DNA of 8,309 nt from Thiohalobacter sp. Lineage in GTDB: Bacteria > Pseudomonadota > Gammaproteobacteria > DSM-19610. The stretch covers positions 1 to 8,309 of the forward strand of contig JALVCM010000404.1 in the NCBI GenBank assembly GCA_027010005.1, in the 5' to 3' direction. The number at the start of each line of letters is the position of its first letter. Within the stretch, counting starts at the first letter, position 1. Made by a program: the position numbers and the translations under genes. Under the pieces are notes generated by a model. The model was given only the letters and a program-made list of their open reading frames with translations. It was not told the origin of the DNA and did no database searches. Positions 1-6,529 of this stretch are shown here, one piece after another.

Positions 1-48
1 TTCCTGCTCGCTATGGCTTCTCGAACGGCGAACTTCGATGTCTTGCAT
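1..48 (-). CDS. Possible start of a downstream operon gene (partial, runs off left edge)
   Basis: On the minus strand an ATG lies two bases beyond the TGA stop of the 2OG oxygenase gene. It opens a frame of sixteen codons, reading MQDIEVRRSRSHSEQE, with no stop before the window ends. The tight spacing is typical of translational coupling in an operon. The N-terminus is strongly charged. Sixteen codons are too few to identify a family or to exclude chance, and there is no clear ribosome binding site of its own. Confidence 0.35.
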   Translation of the reverse strand, partial: MQDIEVRRSRSHSEQE

Positions 49-50
49 GT

Positions 51-656
51 TCAGGCGAAAACGACCCACGTCGTGGCGATGTACTTGACACCTTTCTGCA
101 GGGTGACGCCGCGGTGCTCGTGCGTCCAGAAAGGCGGAAACAGGACCAGTTTTCCCTGTTCGGGCCTGACCTTGATGTCCTGGAACAGGAACTCGGTCTC
201 GCCGCCCGGTCCTTCTACGTCATTGAGGTACCAGACAGCCACCAGTTGCCGCTGGCTGAAGTCATGGCTGCCACCATCGATGTGCCAGTGATAGTGCTCA
301 CCGGGCAGGGTGCGCTGGATAGCATAGCCCATATCCTTGAAGGGACCCTTGAAATACGGATAACTTTCGCGGAACTCGAGTATAGCCTGGGCCATGGAAC
401 GAAACAGCGCCTGATCGATGTCTTTCCAGTGCGCCTTGCCGCTGACCACCAGGTCAGTGGATTTCTTGATGCTGCGATCTTTCTCGGCAAGCTGGCCGAT
501 GCGGCCTTCGTATTGCTCATCGGTGTGTGCTTCGAAGCGTTCAATGGCGGCCTGGCACAGGTCCGGCGAGAGTGCATTGTACTTTTCAAAAATAAACGTA
601 TTGGGCTGAACCTCCACAATGGTTCGCAGGGGTGTCGCCAGTCGGGTCTGTGGCAT
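51..656 (-). CDS. 2-oxoglutarate/Fe(II)-dependent oxygenase (prolyl-4-hydroxylase-like fold)
   Basis: This 201-residue protein has the double-stranded beta-helix core of the 2OG-Fe(II) oxygenase superfamily in its C-terminal half. The iron triad is visible: H125 and D127 in the stretch HYHWHIDGG, and H181 in FWTHEHRGV. K191 lies exactly ten residues after H181, where prolyl-4-hydroxylase relatives place the basic residue that binds the 2-oxoglutarate carboxylate. GPGGETEF (149-156) is the usual turn between the second and third strands. The N-terminal 100 residues are helical and charged and match no domain I recognise. Such enzymes couple oxidative decarboxylation of 2-oxoglutarate to hydroxylation of a substrate; the substrate here is unknown. 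There is no signal peptide, so it is probably cytoplasmic. The ATG is supported by an AGGA at 666-669, nine bases upstream, which overlaps the stop codon of the preceding gene. The two genes are therefore very likely co-transcribed and coupled. Confidence 0.9.
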   Translation of the reverse strand: MPQTRLATPLRTIVEVQPNTFIFEKYNALSPDLCQAAIERFEAHTDEQYEGRIGQLAEKDRSIKKSTDLVVSGKAHWKDIDQALFRSMAQAILEFRESYPYFKGPFKDMGYAIQRTLPGEHYHWHIDGGSHDFSQRQLVAVWYLNDVEGPGGETEFLFQDIKVRPEQGKLVLFPPFWTHEHRGVTLQKGVKYIATTWVVFA

Positions 657-667
657 TGCGAGTTGTC

Positions 668-1732
668 CTAAAGCGCTTTCTGCTCGATGAGTGTTTCCAT
701 GTCTGTCCAGGCTTTCCTGACACGCCCTTCATGGAGTTGCATGAGTTCATCTGCAACCTGCAGCCAGTGGTGCCGGCCGGCTTCCACCTGCTGCTGCAGG
801 TCAACAAGGTCTCCGCATTCTACCCAATGATGGTAGGCCTGTAACAGGGCCGGATAGATCTGTTTGCGCATGCCGGACAGGTTGCCGAAGTAAAAATGCA
901 GCGATGCCGGCTGCTCCTGTTGTAACAGGGCGGGCAGGGTGGACAGGGCATCAGCCAGGTGATCGCGCACGGCGCGGGCCATCAGTTCCAGGCGAGAGCG
1001 GGGCAGGCTGGCAAGCATATCTTCCCAGCCTGTACCGAGTTGCTTCCCGGCCTCGACTTCACCGATTTCGTGCCATATCAGGGTATCGGTTTCATGTTGT
1101 GTCATGGTGTCCAGTGCGGCATCGAGATCGTTGTCAAAATCGTAGCAGCCCAGTGCACGTGCCATGGCATTGTCCGGGCGGTTCCAGCGCCATTCCTCGT
1201 AACGTTCCCAGAGCATGCGGCGCAGGGATTCCTGGCGGATAAACATTTTCCCGTCCAGCGACATGGCCGGCGGCGCCACCAGGTCACGTGCATATTCTTC
1301 GGTCGTGACAAATACGGCATTTCCGTCTCGCTCGAAGGTATTCTCCAGGCGCGCCAGCATGAACAGGGGTTTGGCCATATTGCCATAGCCCGCGCTGTAG
1401 ACCAGCCGGTCATCGTGCAGTGCCTGATTGATGGCATCGGCGTCGAAAGGGTCGAATGTCTGGCCATCGATTTCCACGGGCTGGAAGCTTTCATTTTCCA
1501 GTGTTTCCCAGAACGCCTCACGTGCCGTCAACCAGTCACCGACCGCCTCACTGGAAATACGGGTGCCATAGGGCAGGCGCTGTTCCCAGCGATAATATTC
1601 ACGCATTTTCAACAGGTAGACGCACAGGGTGTAATCACTGGCGAAGTGGGCGTCGGCAATATGGCAGTTGTGCTGTACAGCGGACTGCACGGCCTGCAGG
1701 CGGGGAGTCAGGGCTGTTTGCCGGGCTTGCAT
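668..1732 (-). CDS. Conserved uncharacterised protein, Sfum_1244-like
   Basis: This is a soluble, acidic and mostly helical protein of about 354 residues. It resembles, from memory, the uncharacterised Sfum_1244 family of gamma- and deltaproteobacteria; I could not check this by search. Conserved-looking blocks (numbered from the chosen start) are HNCHIADAHFASDYTLC (21-37), LLKMREYYRWE (40-50), TLIWHEIGEVEAG (217-229) and FYFGNLSGMRKQIYPAL (280-296). HEIGE resembles half of a metal site but is not a complete HExxH. No signal peptide or membrane segment is seen. The frame stays open to 1894, but that would overlap the GTG start and ribosome binding site of the divergent gene. I therefore place the start at the ATG at 1730-1732, just before the first conserved block; ATG 1778-1780 is the alternative. 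Neither has a strong Shine-Dalgarno. The TAG stop is 11 bases before the oxygenase start, so the pair forms an operon. Function unknown. Confidence 0.75.
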   Translation of the reverse strand: MQARQTALTPRLQAVQSAVQHNCHIADAHFASDYTLCVYLLKMREYYRWEQRLPYGTRISSEAVGDWLTAREAFWETLENESFQPVEIDGQTFDPFDADAINQALHDDRLVYSAGYGNMAKPLFMLARLENTFERDGNAVFVTTEEYARDLVAPPAMSLDGKMFIRQESLRRMLWERYEEWRWNRPDNAMARALGCYDFDNDLDAALDTMTQHETDTLIWHEIGEVEAGKQLGTGWEDMLASLPRSRLELMARAVRDHLADALSTLPALLQQEQPASLHFYFGNLSGMRKQIYPALLQAYHHWVECGDLVDLQQQVEAGRHHWLQVADELMQLHEGRVRKAWTDMETLIEQKAL

Positions 1733-1770
1733 GCTTGGGGAAATACCTGAGTAAACTACTATGGTTTTTG

Positions 1771-1780
1771 ATGCTAGCAT
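1771..1780. promoter_or_regulatory. Perfect 10-bp palindrome in a divergent intergenic region
   Basis: ATGCTAGCAT is its own reverse complement. It sits in the A/T-richer gap (1733-1821) between two divergently transcribed genes, where promoters for both must lie. It could be a small operator or a chance palindrome. I could not assign convincing -35/-10 pairs: a weak plus-strand candidate is TTGGGG at 1735-1740 with TACTAT at 1756-1761. Confidence 0.2.
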
Positions 1781-1821
1781 GATGTAATCTGATCCGCCAG
1801 CAAGATAGTGGAGTACATTAA

Positions 1822-2418
1822 GTGCGTATTCGAAGTCGTTGGAAAAACAAGGGAAGAGCCAGAACAATCGAGGAAAATGCCGGTGCGCTGGCATTTATCG
1901 AGTGGCGCATTGCCGGGCAGGCACTGCTCAACCTGGAAAATGAAGGTTTCCAGACCGACACGCAGCTGCAGCGGCTCGACGTATTACAGGAACTGAGCGC
2001 CTTCCTGATTCACGTGACCGACCGACTGGTGCACGGTGATCTCGATGATGAACAGCGGCAGAAGTTCATCGTTGCGCTGGCACTGAAAATGGCGGATACC
2101 TACCACGACAACCGGGTCGATGTGGAAGGCCGTGGTGAGGATTTCCGGCCGGGCTTTATTGATGTGCTCAACCGGCGCATGGCTGACTACGCGGAGTGCA
2201 GTTTTGATAACGGTGAGCCGGGTTACCCGTTCAAGCGCTACCTGGGCGAGTGCGTGACCAATACCATGGGTGACAAGGACCGCAAATGGATCAGTGATCA
2301 GGTCATGGAAATCGAAGTCCCGGAGATGTTGAAAACCCTGAAAAAAGGCCTCCGGGACCTGTTCGAGACAGGTAAGGCTGAAGAGGCCCCGCCCGCACAG
2401 ATCGGCGAGGGCGAATAA
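1822..2418 (+). CDS. Uncharacterised helical protein, 198 residues
   Basis: The gene starts with GTG, supported by a GGAG at 1810-1813 eight bases upstream. The product is soluble, with a basic N-terminus (MRIRSRWKNKGRAR), then apparently all-helical sequence and a loose acidic tail rich in Glu, Ala and Pro (184-198). Blocks that look conserved are LAFIEWRIAGQALLNLENEGF (23-43), FLIHVTDRLVHG (61-72), GFIDVLNRRMADYAEC (111-126), GEPGYPFKRYLGE (131-143) and WISDQVMEIEVPEML (156-170). It has a single Asn-rich turn and no catalytic motif, signal peptide or membrane span that I recognise. It resembles hypothetical proteins of gammaproteobacteria, but I cannot name a family. It lies 123 bases upstream of the ExeA-like ATPase gene on the same strand and may share its transcript. 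The coding call is firm; the function is unknown. Confidence 0.8.
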   Translation: MRIRSRWKNKGRARTIEENAGALAFIEWRIAGQALLNLENEGFQTDTQLQRLDVLQELSAFLIHVTDRLVHGDLDDEQRQKFIVALALKMADTYHDNRVDVEGRGEDFRPGFIDVLNRRMADYAECSFDNGEPGYPFKRYLGECVTNTMGDKDRKWISDQVMEIEVPEMLKTLKKGLRDLFETGKAEEAPPAQIGEGE

Positions 2419-2541
2419 AGCTATCAAGAGGGCTGTTTGCTGCTGTTGCGGCCTGTTTCTGGTAAGGTGTCCCAGTGCGCGGGGGCGTACAGGGACAGAA
2501 AATAACGACGATAAAGAAAGGCCTGCTGGGGGGTAAGTCGT

Positions 2542-4494
2542 ATGTACGAGCAGTTCTACGGGTTTTCCGAACGCCCGTTTTCCCTGTTGCCGGATCCTGA
2601 TTTCCTGTTTCCTGGTGAAAAACACCGCGCAGCGCTCGATACACTGGAGCTGGCGATCTTCAACCAGTCCGGTTTTTGCGTCATCAGCGGCGAAATCGGT
2701 GCGGGCAAGACTACCCTCATACGTGAACTCCTGAACCGGCTGGGCGACGATATCCAGGTCGGCCTGGTCTCCAATACCCATCCTTCTTTCGGCGAACTGA
2801 TGCAGTGGGTCATGACAGCCTACGGTCTGCCGGGCGGCTCGGAAGATCGTCTTGAATTACACAAACGCTTTATTGATTTCGTGATTCAGCGCTATGCGCA
2901 GGGCAAGCACACGCTACTGATTATCGACGAGGCACAGAACCTGTCGATGGAAGCGCTGGAAGAACTGCGCATGCTGTCCAACGTCAATTCCGAAAAGGAC
3001 CTGGTATTACAGATCATCATGATCGGGCAGAGCGAACTGCGGGAAAAACTGCGCCGGCCGGAGCTGGCCCAGTTTGCACAACGCATCAGCATGGATTACT
3101 ACCTTGGTGGCCTGGATGCTGATGAGACTTGTCTCTACATACAACACAGGGTCGTACATGCCGGTGGTGCCGCGGATTTGTTTACACGGGATGCCTGCCT
3201 GCGGGTTTTTGAATTCAGTCAGGGTATTCCCCGTGTCATCAACCGGCTGTGTGATCTCAGCCTGGTCTATGGCTATGCCATGCACCGGGAGCATATTGAT
3301 GGCGACGTGGTAGCGGCTGTTGCGCAGGAACAGCACCTTGGAAAAACCATGGAGGATGCCCGGCAGCGTGCAGCGGCCATACCGCCAGAGGCACAGATTG
3401 AAGAAGAGAGACCGGTTGTTACGGCGGAGAGTGAGACGCCAGCACCCGTACCAGAGCCTGAACCCGTGCCTGAGCCGGAAACCGGCGAAGTACAGCCGGA
3501 ATTATCTGCGGTATCTGCCCCTGGACCCCGTGCCGACGCGCCTGCTGACAGGCCGGAAAAAGTCGTATCGTCAGATTTACACAAGCTGGTCGTGAATGCC
3601 GAGCAATCGCGCAGTTCGCGTGGGGAGCGCAGTGCCCTGTGGTTATTTGTCGGGGTTCTGGTAATGGTTGGTGCAACTGCCTGGATGAGCCGTGAGGCAT
3701 GGCTGCCGGCATGGGACGAGATGGTGTCATCGGGTGAGAAGCTGCTGTCAGTACCTGTGGCACCAAAGACAGCAATTGCCCCCGATACAGCAGAAGAAAA
3801 TCGTGTGGCAGAGAAAGCAAAGCAGGAACAGGCGAAGCGGGAAGCGGCCCGCCGTGAACAGGAAGCACGTCTGGCGAAGCAGCGTGCAGCCGAGAAGGCA
3901 AAACAGGAACAGGCGAAGCGGGAAGCAGCCCGCCGTGAACAGGAAGCACGTCTGGCGAAGCAGCGTGCGGCCGAGAAGGCAAAACAGGAACAGGCGAAGC
4001 GGGAAGCGGCCCGCCGTGAACAGGAGGCACGTCTGGCGAAGCAGCGTGCGGCCGAGAAGGCAAAACAGGAACAGGCGAAGCGGGAAGCGGCCCGTCGTGA
4101 ACAGGAAGCACGTCTGGCGAAGCAGCGTGCGGCCGAGAAGGCAAAACAGGAACAGGTGAAGCAGGAAGCGGCCCGCCGTGAACAGGCTGAGCGTGAAAAT
4201 ATTGTATCGACTACGGCTAAACAGCCGGTCAGTACGCGCAGTACCCCGTTCCCCTCAGCCTGGACCAATACGCCTGAATGGTCAGAAGAAGATGATGACG
4301 AATTATTTGCTGAAACACCCGCGGCAGAGGCAATAGTTGCCCCGACCCCGGAAGCAGTCGAGCCACCGGAAACAACGGCATCTGTTGCCCAGGCTGCTGA
4401 AAAAGAAGCCCCGGACAATACAACTGAACCGGGTGGTTTCGCGACCAACCCCTGCAATGGTCCAACGGCACGCTTTCTTTCTACCTGTCGCTAG
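2542..4494 (+). CDS. ExeA/GspA-like AAA+ ATPase with membrane anchor and TolA-like periplasmic repeat arm
   Basis: The protein has 650 residues. Residues 1-265 are an ExeA/GspA-type AAA+ domain. It begins with the family signature MYEQFYGFSERPFSLLPDPDF and has Walker A GEIGAGKTT (51-58), Walker B LLIIDEAQ (125-132, D129 and E130), a sensor-1-like IIMIGQSEL (158-166) and GIPRVINRLCD (228-238). Residues 291-313 are a Pro/Glu-rich linker. Residues 364-382 are one transmembrane helix, giving a cytoplasmic ATPase and a periplasmic C-terminus. Residues 423-549 are four full copies and one partial copy of a 27-residue Ala/Lys/Glu/Arg/Gln unit, predicted as one long helix like TolA domain II. The tail (580-650) is acidic and Pro/Ala-rich and ends with NPCNGPTARFLSTCR, including a Cys pair (C638, C649). 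Relatives such as ExeA help assemble secretin channels through the peptidoglycan, usually via a C-terminal peptidoglycan-binding domain. None is seen here, so a cell-wall or envelope role is inference. A G-rich run at 2528-2533 is the likely ribosome binding site. No type II secretion genes are adjacent. Confidence 0.88.
   Translation: MYEQFYGFSERPFSLLPDPDFLFPGEKHRAALDTLELAIFNQSGFCVISGEIGAGKTTLIRELLNRLGDDIQVGLVSNTHPSFGELMQWVMTAYGLPGGSEDRLELHKRFIDFVIQRYAQGKHTLLIIDEAQNLSMEALEELRMLSNVNSEKDLVLQIIMIGQSELREKLRRPELAQFAQRISMDYYLGGLDADETCLYIQHRVVHAGGAADLFTRDACLRVFEFSQGIPRVINRLCDLSLVYGYAMHREHIDGDVVAAVAQEQHLGKTMEDARQRAAAIPPEAQIEEERPVVTAESETPAPVPEPEPVPEPETGEVQPELSAVSAPGPRADAPADRPEKVVSSDLHKLVVNAEQSRSSRGERSALWLFVGVLVMVGATAWMSREAWLPAWDEMVSSGEKLLSVPVAPKTAIAPDTAEENRVAEKAKQEQAKREAARREQEARLAKQRAAEKAKQEQAKREAARREQEARLAKQRAAEKAKQEQAKREAARREQEARLAKQRAAEKAKQEQAKREAARREQEARLAKQRAAEKAKQEQVKQEAARREQAERENIVSTTAKQPVSTRSTPFPSAWTNTPEWSEEDDDELFAETPAAEAIVAPTPEAVEPPETTASVAQAAEKEAPDNTTEPGGFATNPCNGPTARFLSTCR
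3808..4188 (+). repeat. 81-bp in-frame tandem repeat, 4 full copies plus a 57-bp partial copy
   Basis: Copies lie at 3808-3888, 3889-3969, 3970-4050 and 4051-4131, with a partial copy at 4132-4188. The period is exactly 27 codons, so copy-number changes keep the frame. Neighbouring copies 2/3 and 3/4 differ at only two bases each, and the differences among the four full copies are all synonymous. Copy 1 is the most diverged of the full copies at DNA level, and the partial fifth copy carries amino-acid changes (A to V and R to Q). The pattern fits expansion by slippage or unequal recombination, with selection on the helical protein product. Confidence 0.95.
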
Positions 4495-4505
4495 GTGCTG
4501 CACAG

Positions 4506-4522
4506 CGGGGTAGAATACCCCG
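4506..4522 (+). promoter_or_regulatory. Perfect 7-bp hairpin with a TAGAAT -10-like core, directly abutting the next start codon
   Basis: CGGGGTA (4506-4512) and TACCCCG (4516-4522) pair perfectly around a GAA loop, and the next base is the A of the aldolase-family ATG. TAGAAT (4511-4516) is a good sigma-70 -10 hexamer at a distance that would start transcription at or near that A, giving a leaderless mRNA; no good -35 is seen near 4488-4493. If instead the message starts upstream, the hairpin would hide the GGGG that could act as ribosome binding site. It lacks a U-tract, so it is unlikely to be a terminator. Confidence 0.5.
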
Positions 4523-5080
4523 ATGGATATTCAGCAGGACCTTGTCCGCCACTACCGGTGGCTCCGGCAATACGGCTATAACGATTCCCATAGCGGCAAT
4601 GCTTCAGTGCGTGACCAGGACCGGTTCTGGGTTACCCCCACGGGCGCCTGCGCCGACCTGCTGGAAGCAGACCGGCTGGTTCCCTGTCCGGTTGACGGCA
4701 AGCCGGGAGAGGGCGCATCACTGGACGCGATTCTGCACGCACAGGTCTACCGGAAGAACCTGCAGGCAGGCGCAGTACTGCACAGTCACGGCGCTTACAG
4801 TGTTGCCATGACCCTTGATGGTAAAGATTTTGTCCCCTGTGATTTCGAGGGGCAGTATTACTTCGAACGTATTCCTGTTATCAGTATTCCCTACGACCGC
4901 TATCTTGATCTGGCGGCTGATGCGGTTTCGGATGCGCTGGCGGACTGCAAGGTTGTTGTAGTGCGCGGCCACGGGGTTTATGCCGCTGCAGAATCCATCA
5001 ACCTGGCCTACAAGTGGACCTGTTCATTCGAACTGTCGGCAAAGACCTGTTTCCTTGCGAAGCAGGCCGGTACGCTCTGA
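4523..5080 (+). CDS. Class II aldolase/adducin family protein
   Basis: The protein has 185 residues and is short for the family, whose members are commonly 200-230. It shows the fold's landmarks in order: the phosphate-binding loop SGNAS (24-28), TPTG (38-41), the zinc-binding pair in HSHG (H87 and H89), and the third zinc ligand H150 in RGHGVYA. Family members cleave sugar phosphates retro-aldol fashion (fuculose- or rhamnulose-phosphate aldolase), epimerise ribulose phosphate, or dehydrate methylthioribulose phosphate. The catalytic acid, normally Glu four residues before a conserved His, aligns here with D68 in SLDAILHAQVY. The Glu-to-Asp change and short C-terminus make the substrate uncertain. 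No sugar-kinase, isomerase or methionine-salvage genes are adjacent. The start is the ATG that follows the 4506-4522 hairpin; there is no conventional Shine-Dalgarno. The protein is probably cytoplasmic. The 28-base gap from the ATPase stop would permit co-transcription, but the functions look unrelated. Confidence 0.88.
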   Translation: MDIQQDLVRHYRWLRQYGYNDSHSGNASVRDQDRFWVTPTGACADLLEADRLVPCPVDGKPGEGASLDAILHAQVYRKNLQAGAVLHSHGAYSVAMTLDGKDFVPCDFEGQYYFERIPVISIPYDRYLDLAADAVSDALADCKVVVVRGHGVYAAAESINLAYKWTCSFELSAKTCFLAKQAGTL

Positions 5081-5109
5081 GCCGGGAAGCCCCTGATAAT
5101 TCGTTTACT

Positions 5110-5223
5110 GTCATCCCGTCGTATGCCGGGATCCAGTGTTTTCAATGACATGGATTACTTGCTTCGTTCGCCCTGCGGGTGTTCAACGCGCAAGTGCTTT
5201 TGTCCGGTATGTACCGGAATGAC
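5110..5223. repeat. MITE-like dispersed intergenic repeat with terminal inverted ends
   Basis: The ends are GTCATCCCG (5110-5118) and CGGAATGAC (5215-5223), inverted repeats matching at 8 of 9 bases. Each end folds into its own hairpin: CCCG/CGGG (5115-5118 with 5127-5130) and a perfect TCCGGTA/TACCGGA (5203-5209 with 5212-5218). ACTTGC (5157-5162) and GCAAGT (5190-5195) pair across the middle. The GTCAT-hairpin-GATCCAG opening and the hairpin-GGAATGAC ending resemble the abundant non-coding repeats of many proteobacterial genomes. No open reading frame or target duplication is apparent. It could serve as a terminator for the gene before it. Confidence 0.6.
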
Positions 5224-5242
5224 GGATTGAAAAGATCAGCGG

Positions 5243-5271
5243 TTGATATCCCCGGGCCTTTTTCGGATACT
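5243..5271 (+). promoter_or_regulatory. Predicted sigma-70 promoter of the SOS operon
   Basis: TTGATA (5243-5248) matches the -35 consensus at four of six bases. A 17-base spacer separates it from GATACT (5266-5271), which matches TATAAT at four of six. The -10 overlaps the LexA box by four bases, so bound LexA would block RNA polymerase. Confidence 0.55.
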
Positions 5272-5287
5272 GTATATCCATACAGTA
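5268..5287 (+). promoter_or_regulatory. LexA-binding SOS box
   Basis: TACTGTATATCCATACAGTA carries the gammaproteobacterial LexA core CTGT-N8-ACAG with TA flanks on both sides, and differs from an ideal palindromic box only at the centre. It overlaps the predicted -10 and ends 13 bases before the polymerase ATG, the classical position for LexA repression. It strongly indicates DNA-damage induction of the two following genes. Confidence 0.93.
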
Positions 5288-5300
5288 AACAGGAGGGCGC

Positions 5301-6527
5301 ATGGAAAACATCCGCTGGCCACGCATGATTGCCCTGGTCGACATGAATGCCTTTTTTGCCTCCATAGAACAGGCCGACCGCCCGGAATGGCAGGGGTTGC
5401 CCATAGGAATCACAAACGGCCGGACCGGTACCTGTATTATTACCTGTTCCTACGAGGCGCGCGCCTACGGTATCAGGACCGGGATGCGCCTGAAGGAAGC
5501 CAGGCAGCGTTGTCCGGACTTTATCCAGGTGCCTGCACGGCCTGAGCGCTATGCCACGGTATCGACCCGCATTATGGCGGCGCTGGAAGCAGTCACGCCA
5601 CTGGTCGAAGTATTTTCCGTGGATGAGGCATTCCTGGATCTCACGGCCTGCCAGCCGTTGTGGGGCAGTGCCGGGCACATGGGGCGCCTGATCAAGCAAA
5701 CGGTACACCGGGTTTCGGGGTTGTCCTGCTCGGTGGGTGTGAGTGGCGACAAGACGACGGCCAAGTACGCGGCCAAACTCGATAAACCGGATGGCCTGTG
5801 CATCATCCCGCCCTGGGAGGCGCAGCAGCGGCTGGCGCCCGTCCCGGTCACGGAGTTGTGTGGCATCAGTCGCGGGATTGGCGGGTTCCTGGCGGAACGT
5901 GGTATCCATACCTGTGGCGATATGAAGCATTTGCCGATCGGAGAACTGGCACGGCGTTTCGGGAATCCCGGGCGGCGTATCTGGTACATGTGCCAGGGGC
6001 AGGATCCGGAGGCGCTTGTCACACACGTGGCGCCGCCAAAATCCATCGGGCACGGCAAGGTGGTACCGCCGGATACGCGCGACCGGGCCGTGATTCATAC
6101 CTGGTTGCTGCACATGAGTGAAAAGGTTGCGACACGCCTGCGCCGTCACTCAATGGAGGCCTGTGAGTTCAGTATTGGTCTGCGGACTTCGCAGGGCTGG
6201 ACGGGCGATACCCTGAAGACACCTTTTCCGACCCAGAGTGGTCACAGCATCATGAAGCTGTGTGACGTTGTGCTGGACGAGTACTGGCGTGGAGAGGGGA
6301 TTTTCCAGGTCCAGGTGACGGCGCTGCGTCCGCAGCCGAAAGGGCAGCAGTTGAGCCTGTTCGGGGGCGACACACGAAAAGTGGATGCGTGCAACCAGGT
6401 CATGGACCGTGTCAATGAGCGCTATGGTGAGTTTGTGCTGGCCCCCGCCCGTCTGTTGAAACGCTCGGACATGCCAAATGTCATTGCGCCGGCCTGGAAA
6501 CCTTTCGGTCACCGGAAAACTGTCTAG
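5301..6527 (+). CDS. Y-family translesion DNA polymerase (DinB-like), SOS-regulated
   Basis: The protein has 408 residues. The palm carboxylates are D14 (ALVDMNAFFASIEQ) and D108/E109 (VFSVDEAFLDL), which bind the two catalytic metal ions. F19 aligns with the steric gate that excludes ribonucleotides. SYEAR-x-YGIRTGM (50-62) is the usual finger segment, and CSVGVSGDKTTAKYAAKL (143-160) the lysine-bearing palm segment. A helix-hairpin-helix follows around 187-203 (CGISRGIGGFLAERGI), then the little-finger domain from about 245. QQLSLF (349-354) is a textbook sliding-clamp binding motif, placed before the last 54 residues rather than at the extreme C-terminus. The enzyme should copy past damaged bases with low fidelity. 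It differs from canonical DinB in DMN for DMD and in SGDKTTAK for the usual GPNKLLAK, so it belongs to a distinct subgroup; I give no gene symbol. AGGAGG (5291-5296) supports the chosen ATG over M9. It is the first gene of a LexA-controlled operon. Confidence 0.95.
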   Translation: MENIRWPRMIALVDMNAFFASIEQADRPEWQGLPIGITNGRTGTCIITCSYEARAYGIRTGMRLKEARQRCPDFIQVPARPERYATVSTRIMAALEAVTPLVEVFSVDEAFLDLTACQPLWGSAGHMGRLIKQTVHRVSGLSCSVGVSGDKTTAKYAAKLDKPDGLCIIPPWEAQQRLAPVPVTELCGISRGIGGFLAERGIHTCGDMKHLPIGELARRFGNPGRRIWYMCQGQDPEALVTHVAPPKSIGHGKVVPPDTRDRAVIHTWLLHMSEKVATRLRRHSMEACEFSIGLRTSQGWTGDTLKTPFPTQSGHSIMKLCDVVLDEYWRGEGIFQVQVTALRPQPKGQQLSLFGGDTRKVDACNQVMDRVNERYGEFVLAPARLLKRSDMPNVIAPAWKPFGHRKTV

Positions 6528-6529
6528 TC

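Noticed and set aside
959..1750. Plus-strand open frame of 263 codons opposite the Sfum_1244-like gene
   Set aside because: The opposite frame gives the better protein and fits the operon with the oxygenase; this one has no domain and starts inside it.
1733..1894. Extending the Sfum_1244-like gene to a start at 1894
   Set aside because: It would overlap the divergent gene's GTG and ribosome binding site, and the extra residues look non-conserved and resemble translated intergenic DNA.
1984..2781. Minus-strand open frame of 265 codons
   Set aside because: It crosses two well-supported plus-strand genes and shows no recognisable domain.
3808..4188. CRISPR array
   Set aside because: The 81-bp units are contiguous, without spacers, and are in-frame coding sequence.
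3273..4457. Long minus-strand open frame (394 codons) opposite the ATPase, rich in Ser/Cys/Ala/Arg
   Set aside because: It is the mirror of the plus-strand repeat and low-complexity linkers; the ATPase frame has clear domains and this has none.
4506..4522. Intrinsic terminator for the ATPase gene
   Set aside because: The stem is not followed by a T-run and runs straight into the next start codon.
5142..6149. Minus-strand open frame of 335 codons opposite the polymerase
   Set aside because: It overlaps a certain polymerase gene and gives an Arg/His/Pro-rich product without domains, typical of GC-rich antisense frames.
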